64,000 nt of DNA from positions 124,001-188,000 of the forward strand of contig NAJO01000003.1 of assembly GCA_002077065.1 (NCBI GenBank), written 5' to 3'. Positions 55,339 through 64,000 of the stretch are shown here, in pieces; position 1 is the first letter of the stretch, and each line of letters begins with the position of its first letter. Under the pieces are notes generated by a model. It had not been told where the DNA came from. It did not search any database and saw only the letters and a program-made list of their open reading frames with translations. The position numbers and the translations under genes are program-made. The DNA comes from Cryoendolithus antarcticus. Lineage: Eukaryota > Ascomycota > Dothideomycetes > Cladosporiales > Cladosporiaceae.

Positions 55339-56378
55339 TCACTTCACCGGCTTGACACCCTTGTGTATCGCCGCGATACCCAGACTGAGATCTTCCCATC
55401 CTCCCTCGAGTCCCTCTCCTCTAGCGCCAGGCACCACGAAGCCAGCCTCCTGTATCATACCCGCAAAGTCCGACTGCTTCGGAAATCTCTCGATGCTCTC
55501 AACGAGATATTGATAGCTATCACGGTCGCTCGCTACAAGCTGCCCGATCAGGGGGATCGCACTGAAGCTCCATCGCTTATACACTGCGTTGAACAGCGGG
55601 TTTCCCAGATTTGGCGCAAACTCGAGACAGGCGAAGACCCCTCCAGGCTTCAGGACTCGATATGCCTCTTTCAGTGCCACATCCTTGTGCGTGAAGTTTC
55701 GGATGCCAAAGGCGACTGTGTAGAGGTCTATACTCGCGTCCGGGATAGCACTGAGATCCTCTGCATTCGCTTCGAGGAAGTCTATTCGCCCGGCGGCGGC
55801 GTAGGGTGTTTGTGATAGCCTCTTACGACCTTCTGCCAACATCTCTGGGTTGATGTCTGACACTGTAACGTGTGCGGTGGTATCGCGGTTCACTCGTGTT
55901 GCATGCTCAAGCATGCGCAGCGCGATGTCACCTGTCCCGCCGGCTATGTCCAATATTCTTTGACCTTGGTCTGGAATTGCGCTGCTAGGTCGAATGCCGG
56001 GATTGAGGCCTCGAACGAAGTGATCTTTCCATAGTCTGTGTATGCCCAGTGACATGAGATCGTTCATGGTGTCATAGCTCGATGCTACTGAGGAGAACAC
56101 GCTTGCGACTGCGTACACACTTGATCAGCATCATTGCTCCCAAAATCGCTCAGAATCTCAGAATCTCGTAGCAGTATACCTTTGCTAGCCTTCAAGCTCT
56201 CCGCCACAGTATCAAAGCCAAAGTGTGTCGTTCTCTCCTCCGCCTTCTTCTCCTCCGCCGTACGCTCTAATTGCCATCTCGTGGAAGAGGCGAATGACCT
56301 TTGGCAACTTTGGCAAGCCCATGGCGCTCGTTGGCTAAGGCGAATGCGCTTCGAGGCGCGTGATAAATGGGCGGACAT
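55339..56378 (-). CDS. COQ5: COQ5: 2-methoxy-6-polyprenyl-1,4-benzoquinol C-methyltransferase
   Basis: The mitochondrial SAM-dependent C-methylation step of ubiquinone synthesis. Exon 1 (56180-56378) encodes an Arg/Ser-rich presequence and the lead-in HFGFDTVAESLKASK. A 71-nt intron (56109-56179) follows, then exon 2 (55339-56108); 322 residues in total. The splice yields KASKVASVFSSVASSYDTMN, the conserved COQ5/UbiE entry, followed by MSLGIHRLWKDHF. Then come the SAM motif LDIAGGTGDIALRM, FGIRNFTHKDVAL, AYRVLKPGGVFACLEF and DLSLGIAAIHKG. The frame could also read through a GTG at 56118 upstream of the acceptor, but only the TACGCAG acceptor restores the motif. Confidence 0.94.
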
Positions 56379-56703
56379 GATGTCAAGGTGTGCGGAAAGG
56401 GTATGAAGATGATCGGGAAATATAAGTGATTGACATTCATATGTCACCAAAGATGTGGCGCAGATAGACTTTGTGGAGCATCCAAGTGCCGCCGAGCCTC
56501 ATATCTGGCCTTGCTATTTCCGGTACAGACAACATCACATGAGCCTGATATAACGTGTCGGCACGAACAGTAGATATGCAGGAAGTGATAACGAGAGTAT
56601 GCTGATTAGCTTCGTGTACTGTGTATATTGTGCACGGCCCGCTGTATGGCCTCACAAGCGATCTAAACCCGACGCCTCGCCATGCATCTAACAAAGCAAT
56701 CCT

Positions 56704-58429
56704 CTACTGGAACGTGCCATCAGCATTGCACAGCCTGGGGTGTGCTCCCACAGCGCAAGTCTGCCAATCGCTGATCAAATTGCAGCTCCATCCACTAGGC
56801 TTCGTCGAATCACCACCATTGTAAGTCGTCCTGTACGGGAAGCGGCAGTGGTTCTTCTGGAACTGGATTCCCCAAGCCGGAGTGTCATACCAAAACTTTG
56901 TTCCTTGCAGGGTGTCCGGTGCCTGACCCTTCTCGACCCAGTTGACCAAGTTGGTGATGATGTTGTTGGGCGCAGACGAGCCCATGCCTGACTGTCCGAA
57001 CATCCATGCGCCGGCGCCTGAGATACCACCAACACCGCAGTGAGCCATACCAGCAACGCGGAAGTATCGCAGGAAAGGATCGATCTGGGTGTTCGTGAGG
57101 CCCATGGTCTTAGCGACCTTGAGGTAGTAGCGTTGCGAATTTGAGCTCGATACGAGAGGATCGGCCATGCCGTGGTACATCATGATCTTGCCGTTCGCGT
57201 TCTTGAATGCGTTCAAGTCAGCTGAGAAGGCTGACGGGTTGCCGTGAAGGTTGTCGAGCGAGTCGGCAAGAGCGTAGTCCGATTGGCCCACGTTAGCGAC
57301 ATTGAAGGACGAGTCGTTGTGAATGCCACCACGGAACCAATCTTGTGCGATACCCTGAGGTCCTCCAGACAGCTGTCCAAGGCGAAAAGCATCATACTGA
57401 GCACCGTAGAGCAGAGACGGGTAGAGGAGACGACCTTGAGTGTCGTAGAGCTCGGTGAAGACCTCGTTGACTGTGTTGACTTGCGTGGAAGTAAAGCAGT
57501 TCGTGGTCACTGTGGCGTTGCAGGCGAGGACGGACGAGTCGAAGCGGCATTGAGTGGGGTCCTCGAGGATGCCATCATCGACACCATCAATCGCCTTGTC
57601 GCACTGCGCGAAGATCGCAGCTTGCACGGTGAGCCATTGCGTCGCGTTCAAGAACTTTGGGTCTCCAACTGGGCCGGTCAGTTGCAGGAAACGGCTGCTC
57701 CAGTCTTGCAAGTGGTTGAAGTCGTTTGCAGATGATCCAGCAATGATGCCATTGAAGTCACTCGGGTACTTCTGGGCTGACTGCAGACCTTGAGCACCAC
57801 CAGCGGAGCATCCGAGGTAGTAGTTGTAGGCGGAAGCTTTCTTGTAGAACTGATTCACGACAGATTTGCCGGTGACGACAGCTGCATGGCGCGCACGGTG
57901 GGACCAGTCAATGATGGCTTCGTTGTTGTTCAGCGACCAGGTCATGTCGAAACTCGAGCCCTGCGCGGTGTTAGTGTCTGGACATCCTCGAAATTCTCCA
58001 ATTTTCAAGACGTACGTTGTGTCCTGCATTGTCGCCAATTGCAGCGAAGCCGAGTCCAGTGACATACGCCATATCAACATAGTGCACGCACCCATTGACA
58101 CCCCCATTGTCGGTAGTCAAGGTCCTGCCGTTCCACGAGCTGGCGTTGTTATTCGGCAGCCACACCTCAGAGTACACATTTCCGGTTCCGGAAGTCTTGA
58201 TGCCGAGTGTGACCTGGCAGACATCGACAGTGGGTGTGAAGGATGTCGCGCAACCAACGCTGGACTGGCCGGACGCGGTGCTCACTGCTACGCCAGCGGC
58301 GTGAGGCGTGCAGGAGTAGGGTGTGACTTGGAAGCCAACATTGAAGCTCAAGCTCGCGCAGAGAGCTGCGCAGGATGCCAATGCCATCGTGAGAAGTAGT
58401 GGGGTTTTGAACGTAGTGTCTAGTTTCAA
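56704..58429 (-). CDS. Secreted tannase / feruloyl esterase family hydrolase
   Basis: An extracellular esterase that releases phenolic acids from plant polymers or gallate esters. Exon 1 (58016-58429) starts with a signal peptide (LLLTMALASCAALCASLSF), and exon 2 (56704-57960) follows a 55-nt intron; 556 residues, the usual length. Visible features are VWLPNNNASSWNGR, IDWSHRARHAAVVTGK, and YYLGCSAGGAQGLQSAQKYP with the nucleophile Ser. A calcium-type loop lies in DKAIDGVDDGILEDP. The Asp of the triad is in GMADPLVSS, and FRVAGMAHCGVG holds the His and the Cys of the family's CS-D-HC arrangement. Many Cys residues suit a disulfide-bonded secreted enzyme. Tannase versus feruloyl esterase cannot be told apart. 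Confidence 0.93.
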
Positions 58430-60603
58430 TTTCGCGTGCAGGAGTCGTCGGACGCTCTGAAACCCGGAGGTGGATCAGGAAATACTGCTCGAGTAGCGAG
58501 CAGCTGTATTAGAAGTATGGAACTATGTAAGGAGTGTGAGCTGGCAACGACAGTGCACAGCGAAAATAGAGCAACAAACGCAAATGAAGGCGGGTGGTTG
58601 AAGGAAAGGAGACTGGGGTTGCACGAGATTGATGTACTTTACCAGTAGCCGGGCGGCATCTCGTATGGCAGTGTCCGGAGTCGTAGCCGCGTGCAGTCGG
58701 TTGTGAAGGATGCTTATTCGAGCTGCTGGCGGCAGAGCCTGGCCAATGCACACGATAGAAGATTCGCCGCAACCGCAGCCAAAGACGGAAGGAGGTGGTG
58801 TCAAATTTCCCTCCCGCTTGATCGCTGAAGCCATCCCGCAGATCAGAGCTCGACTGCAAGCCCAGCCGCCGCTTACCAGTCGAGTTGCAAAACCTTCGGT
58901 AGTTTCGATACCTGACTTTGTACCTCAACAATACCGGCGTGCTCGCCGCGTGGTCGTCGCGTGTCGGGCACACTCGTGAACGCTGCCCGCAGGGGAGAGC
59001 GCATTTAGCGCGTTCTCTAGCGTTGGAGGGACAGATCTAACGGCAAGAGCCAGTCGGGTTCCTGCATGAAGGCGGTGCCGATTGGCTCGCCTTGGCGATA
59101 TCTTCTAAGGTGCCGGGTAGGCTCTCGTTTGCATCTCAACATCAACACTTGTGATTCTCTCGACCAAGTCGGAGAAAGTGCAGCAGCGTACCGGACCTGT
59201 TGTCATCAAGTCGCGTTCCATCGACAGGTCGCTCACGAGTTGCGACCTTCCATTCAGGTCCGCATGCGACGGCCCTGTCAGTGGTCAGTAGCCATGGAGG
59301 CATTGTCAGCGGATCCGCACTCCGTCGCTGTCGCACCTGATGAAATCTCTCTTCGCTTGGACGCCGGTCAAGGCATGCTACGCAGCATCCCTACACTGAA
59401 CAGTGTTCGCAGAAGCGAAGCGACGAGCTGGAACGTGTAAGTGAAGGATCGGTGGGTTCGACTTAAGCTTCTATCTCGCTTGTTTCTCCTGATTTCTCTC
59501 TCAATGCGAGCCCAATTGCTGGAACTACCAGTGAAATGTGTGTGCTGAAGATCACGACCACGGCCAGTACAACTTACACTGGACTTCTTGGCCATCACAC
59601 TACGTTGAACTTAGACATCATGGAGCGCTCCTTCGCCCTTGTCCTGCCCGCAGGCCATCTCATCCGTCTCGCCAGCATTGCCAGCGCAAGCAGAAGCTGG
59701 GGTTGCATCCGACAACATCCTAACATTCCGGATACCCGCCAAGGGCACTGGATGTCGGTGAAGTCTTTCATAAGAAGGTTTGGCCGCCGGGTGCGATGAG
59801 TAGCGCTTCAGCTGGCGGAATCGCGGTGCAGGGCTGAGATGGTTGATGTGCTATCTGGTATGATGCTGGGATGTGCTTGGACGATTGGCGACTGTGCACT
59901 ATCCGCTGAAACTGGTCTCAGAGCTCCGTATCGGCGTCAGTGGATGATGAGAGATAATGAGATATAAGTTAATCTACCTCGAGCATCCACGCCGATTGTT
60001 TGGTCACGAGTGCCATCACAAGACGTGATTCTGCACTCTTGATTCTACAGGCTGCAGCGATCCTCAGCTCCCGCCCTAGAGTCGTGCGAATATGTGCATG
60101 TAGCTACAGTACGCGATTGGACTCTGCACATAGGGGACTGCCGGCTCCAGTCGTGCTAATTGCTGAAGTGTAGCAGCCGTCCTTGACAGCTGTATCCTTT
60201 TACTGGATAGCTCATGCCGATGGGATGGCAATCCAGCTTGTGCGGATGCGGATTGTGACAATGCCATTAACTGCACGAACAATCTGGAAGTGATGGTGCA
60301 TGGCGCACAGTGACGCAAGAGCGCGCGGCGCAGCTATTCATGGCTTCCGCGGCTAGATCTTGATTGCGACTGGCAGCATCCCAGTGACGATCAACCCACC
60401 CACCCACCCTGACTGCATTCATATCAGCTGCATTCAAGCAAGTAGGTTTCCAGCGATCAAGCCGAGCATCTTTATCAGCAACTCGAGGTTGCGACACCGC
60501 AAGGTACAGATCCATCGCGACAGGACCCCGCACGACTCGTGCTAACAGGTCTGACAGCACCGGAAGTCCGTCACAACCCTCGACCCACTCAAAATCAACA
60601 AAC
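58430..60603. other. Gene-poor intergenic stretch
   Basis: About 2.2 kb with no supported gene beyond the esterase promoter. Open stretches are short, lack bias and occur equally on both strands. Confidence 0.4.
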
Positions 60604-60750
60604 ATGCCTCCATCCACATCTAGCGCAGCTTCAGGCTCCTCATCGACATCGACGCTCGTCAAAGGACCTATCAAGAACCCTCCCATCAAGCTACCATGCT
60701 GGTGTGGCGATGATTGCTCCTGCTGCATCATTCCGTGCACAGTCATGTGA
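60604..60750 (+). CDS. Possible 48-residue peptide with Cys-rich C-terminus
   Basis: ATG 60604 has an A at -3 and opens a short frame to TGA 60748-60750. Residues 1-20 are Ser/Thr-rich. They are followed by KGPIKNPPIKLP and a 17-residue tail CWCGDDCSCCIIPCTVM containing six Cys in a CxC...CxCC...C arrangement. There is no signal peptide. The Cys spacing recalls small metal-binding peptides or a membrane-associated Cys-rich tail, but I cannot name a family. A minus-strand open frame covers the same bases. It may be chance; transcription evidence is needed to accept it. Confidence 0.35.
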   Translation: MPPSTSSAASGSSSTSTLVKGPIKNPPIKLPCWCGDDCSCCIIPCTVM

Positions 60751-62147
60751 GGAACGAGGAGGCATGATGGCTTGCGGGACAAGCAGATCCAGTGGGTGAA
60801 GATGGAGAGTTGGCGGCTAGCGATGTGCGAGTAGTGATGCGAAGCGGGAGTTGGGCAGTGTCATGAAGACCGCATGAGAATGGTTTGGCGTTACGGTGTA
60901 CCTATGGGATATGATGAAGAGTGAGCGTGCATATCCACTGTTCTCTCACTCTGCGCTCCTGGTACCTCGTAATTGCTGATCATGCGCTCGTGACCACGCG
61001 CTACTCCCACTGGCATGTCGAAAGCCATCCCAAGGGCGGGCCTTGAATGATGTGTAGACGGACACAGATGTTGAGATCAGTCAACGACATAGGAGAATGC
61101 AAGGCATGGTGACCCTGCACGCCTGACCTACGTAAGAGAACACTTGCCTGATGCTTGCGCCTGCGTGGGGCGCGCCAAACGTGCATCTGCTACGCATGCT
61201 GGGGACCATTCCACCACGACATTCGCTACAGAAAGTATTGAACAGCGACGCCGCTGGCCGTGCCGACTCATCCGGGAGCGCTTGACGAAAGCACTGCTCT
61301 GGACATACTCGAGTGCAAGAGCGTGCACGAAGTCGGAAGTGCTGCATCGGCTGCACTTACCGTGACCCACAGCAGTCTGCGTTGTTGGGGATGTATCAGC
61401 GGCAGACTACGAGCAGATCCGTCCGCATCGATATTCCACTTGCATCTCATATGAGCGTGTTAATGCTGCAGAGCACATGTCATGCTTCGTGTTCTTCAGC
61501 TATGATCTCATCCCAGGAAACGCGCTCATATGTTCATCTCCCATCATCCCTGAGATCTGCTGCGGAGACTCCACAGCGTATCGGAATGTGGAAAGTGCTT
61601 CCGAAGTTTCCATTATTCACAGAAACGAGGTGACCCAACCTTACATGTACGTGCAAGATCTCTTTCCGGCTGTTGCTGGCAGTCGCCATGGGGCCGTCAG
61701 AGACCGGATTGGGGTGCGGCGTTGGTGGCGTCCGCATCTCAGACCTCCAAAGCTTCAACCTCACCTCTCCGACTCCAACAACATGATTAACTTTCCACTG
61801 CTTTTGCTTGGAACACTCTCGGAAGCTTGACAATCTTGAGGCGTGCAGAATGGCGGGCTGCGATGACATAGCCCAGAAAGTGTAACCGATGGTAAGTTTG
61901 ACAGACCTCATGCACTGGTAAACTTATTTCCACTTCTCTATAGTAACAGAGCAGTCGGGAGAACTCGTACCGTGGCTCATCATAGAATCCTCGAGAGAAA
62001 GTACGACTTAGCTATCGTGCGCATCGCTCACATACTGCTTCCGCGCGGGACAGCGGCTCTGTGCTACACCGCATGAACGCAGTGCCAGGAGTAGTGTAAA
62101 GGACTTATAGGATCGAAAGCGGATTCCCGCCAGTATGGTTCGCTTGG
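60751..62147. other. Gene-poor intergenic stretch
   Basis: No supported gene in about 1.4 kb. Confidence 0.4.
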
Positions 62148-62250
62148 TCGGTCGTGCATGATCGGTCGTGCATGAGCGCCCACACGCTTCCACTCACACG
62201 CTTCCACTCACACGCTTCCGCTCACACGCTTCCACTCACACGCTTCCACT
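62148..62250 (+). repeat. 14-bp minisatellites (2 + 5 units)
   Basis: TCGGTCGTGCATGA occurs twice in direct tandem (62148-62175). Five bases later CACACGCTTCCACT is repeated five times (62181-62250), with one unit carrying an A-to-G change. Both arrays have a 14-bp period although the units are unrelated in sequence. Confidence 0.9.
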
Positions 62251-63649
62251 TACTGGCACAAAGTCTTTCCAAGCTACCGGGCGCCATCGTATCCGGGATT
62301 TCGGCGCTGAGATCGAGCACCTGCATCCACATCTCCGCACCTGGCGTTCAGGCGTGCAGCAGTGCTGCTTGCTGGCGGCGGTGAGGATGCAGCCACGTAT
62401 TCCCAGTAAGCCATGGCGTACGACCCTGCGCTGACGTGTTCTGGGACCTGACGAGCTGCAGCAGAGCCTTGTCGTGGCGCTCGTTGGCAATCTGCCTGAG
62501 CAGTCCGAGATGCATACAGTCGCATTTCACAAGCCCGTTTTGAGTAAGATGCTGTACGGCCACGTGTAAGTGTGTCTTTTTGTAGACCAGTCTAGAAGGG
62601 AGATCGACTGCGCTGATCACCACGTTGGCTTCACGTGCAGGCCACGGCACCGTTCGCTGACAGGTCGCCGATCGGTCTTTTCTCAGAGCACTCCGAGTGC
62701 CCGCAAATGCTGGCCGTCGATCAGCCCCATTCGGCCTCTCGGATCCCATCGTCAAGGGGGTTCCAGACCCTCAAGAAGCCTAAGCAGCCAAGCGCAGAGC
62801 TTATCGTAAAGCTTAAGAACGACGACGCTGCGTCACAGCTTTGCTAAATGACATCGTTGCCATTGTAAGGCAGTAAGCTTCCTGCGTGAGAGATAGGCAG
62901 CACTCGGTGAGTCCTCACTCAAGCAGTATCGTTGTAGGCACATTCGCGGCGCAGTGTGTGTTAGCACTTTCACTGCTTAGCCGCCTGGGAGAGGCAATGC
63001 TAGGTATCAAGTTAGCAGTTGCGATGCGGTCATGATCCGCCTACTTTTCCACTTGGGTGCTAGGAGACGATAGTTTCGGATCCGCCTCACGGAGCCATAC
63101 TTTCCACTAGAACCACAGCTCTCGACTCGGGATATGGAAATTGCGCAACCGCTCGCTAACTCTGTATACGGCAAAGTCCCTTTCAGTACATTGCGCGTAT
63201 GCCGATCATCCATGGTAAAGTTTTGCTTTGAGCTCACGTATTGTGCATGAGCGCTTACCAGTGGGGCCATTCAGTCAAGCTGCATGTCTTGCACGCCGTA
63301 GATCCTCCAAGCGAGTGCCGTGTCGTGCGGATCTCGAGAAAGCTGGCGGAATGCTCGATGCACGTGGTATCGTGAACCAGAAGGATTCTCCCGAGTACGT
63401 CGCCAGGCCGCCGTGTGTATGCGAATTGACGACATCGCACCTCAACCATCCTGAACAATGCTAATGAGATGTGTATATATCCATGGTGCTTTTCCACTTG
63501 AACACCATCTCCTTCTGATCATCAGCTCATCAAGTCTTCCAATCCAGCAACAGCCTACCAGCCCAGCTTCAAGTTCTTCCACCACGAGTCAGCCTCCGTG
63601 CGCGACATCTTCGATATCTTCCATCCACACTTGAACCTCATCCTCCACC
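62251..63649. other. Intergenic, ending in the promoter of the repeat-protein gene
   Basis: No supported gene. The last 150 bp before 63650 are rich in CATC/CTTCC and CACCA runs, resembling the pyrimidine-rich leaders of highly expressed fungal genes. Confidence 0.4.
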
Positions 63650-64000
63650 ATGCAGTTCACTCAAGCAATCGCCTCGGCCATTCTCCTCTTTGCCGCTACG
63701 GGACTGACGGCGCCAGTACCTCAGCTGGCTGGTGAAAGTGCGGCTGCTAACTCCATTCTCTCGGGGACCGACAACGCCGTCGGTTATGGCGTCGAGGATG
63801 CTGAGGACAATCTCGCCGGCAACGTAGCCACCGCCAAAGCTGCTGTACCAGCTGTTCCACGCATGTTCGCTCGTCAGCTAGCTGGCGAGGGCGCCGCTGC
63901 GGACTCCATCCTCTCTGGAACTGACAATGCCGTCGGCTTCGGCATCGAGGACGCCGAAGACAATCTCGCTGGCAACGTCGCGACCGTCAAGGCCTCCACT
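63650..64000 (+). CDS. Secreted internal-repeat protein (3' end outside window)
   Basis: The frame opens at 63650 (MQFTQAIASAILLFAATGLTA) with a strong signal peptide and is still open at the window end. The mature part consists of repeats of about 50 residues. QLAGESAAANSILSGTDNAV then GYGVEDAEDNLAGNVATAKA is followed by a spacer AAVPAVPRMFAR and a second, almost identical copy QLAGEGAAADSILSGTDNAV then GFGIEDAEDNLAGNVATVKA. Nucleotide differences between units are mainly at third positions, so the protein repeat is under selection. The Arg just before each new QLAGE suggests possible cleavage after Arg, as in proproteins that release repeated peptides. No domain name is known to me. Confidence 0.85.
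   Translation, partial: MQFTQAIASAILLFAATGLTAPVPQLAGESAAANSILSGTDNAVGYGVEDAEDNLAGNVATAKAAVPAVPRMFARQLAGEGAAADSILSGTDNAVGFGIEDAEDNLAGNVATVKAST

Noticed and set aside
60267..60782. Minus-strand 171-codon open frame
   Set aside because: No motif or family resemblance, and a better short candidate lies on the other strand.
1..64000. CRISPR arrays, rRNA, tRNA genes, LTRs or transposase genes
   Set aside because: None could be supported by reading; a tRNA or repeat scan was not possible here.

Overview
The window is nuclear DNA of a filamentous ascomycete (Pezizomycotina). The evidence is short 50-95 nt introns with GTAAGT-like donors and CTGAC/CTGAT branch sites, monocistronic genes on both strands, and fungal orthologues such as ATG13, the TORC1 subunit TCO89, HBS1, COQ5, ICP55, a tannase-family esterase and a PHO84-type transporter. 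A capnodialean or other dothideomycete is my guess from the protein style; the sequence does not prove it. I see no CRISPR array, operon, recognisable transposon or convincing tRNA gene.

Layout. 1-2.5 kb: a divergent pair, an ICP55-like mitochondrial aminopeptidase (minus) and a SIRT5-type sirtuin (plus). 2.9-8.4 kb: a tandem triplet of one unrecognised family, here called F1. Its members have a Gln/Ser/Thr-rich N-terminal part and a conserved Trp/Cys/Gly-rich C-terminal domain. One copy reads through with two introns; the other two carry frameshifts and stops. 8.4-11 kb: an SDR oxidoreductase and an RGG-rich protein. 11.2-25.2 kb: an accessory block holding four copies of a second unrecognised family, F2 (three minus, one plus). 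All four are damaged by in-frame stops, frameshifts or truncation. Among them lie a broken low-complexity gene, a six-exon beta-carbonic-anhydrase-like gene, an NAD(P)-dependent reductase and an isoaspartyl peptidase/asparaginase.

26-58.5 kb is ordinary gene-dense sequence: TCO89, a small GPI-type surface protein, a fungal N-terminal-domain protein, a phosphate-type MFS transporter, HBS1, a 2-oxoglutarate/Fe(II) dioxygenase, a large ankyrin-RCC1-BTB protein (IBtk-like), ATG13, a secreted amidase with two frameshifts, a Baeyer-Villiger-type flavin monooxygenase with a GC-AG intron, COQ5 and a secreted tannase/feruloyl esterase. 58.5-63.6 kb is nearly gene-free. It holds a 14-bp minisatellite and a possible 48-residue Cys-rich peptide. 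The window ends inside a secreted protein built of near-identical repeats.

TCO89 and ATG13 belong to the same nutrient-signalling axis (TORC1 controls Atg13), HBS1 acts in ribosome rescue, and ICP55, COQ5 and possibly the sirtuin are mitochondrial. Otherwise the genes look like unlinked housekeeping and secretory functions. The most novel material is F1 and F2: two multicopy, apparently lineage-restricted families whose copies are decaying side by side. Several breaks are single-base length changes in G or T runs, so raw-read checking is needed before calling every copy a pseudogene.
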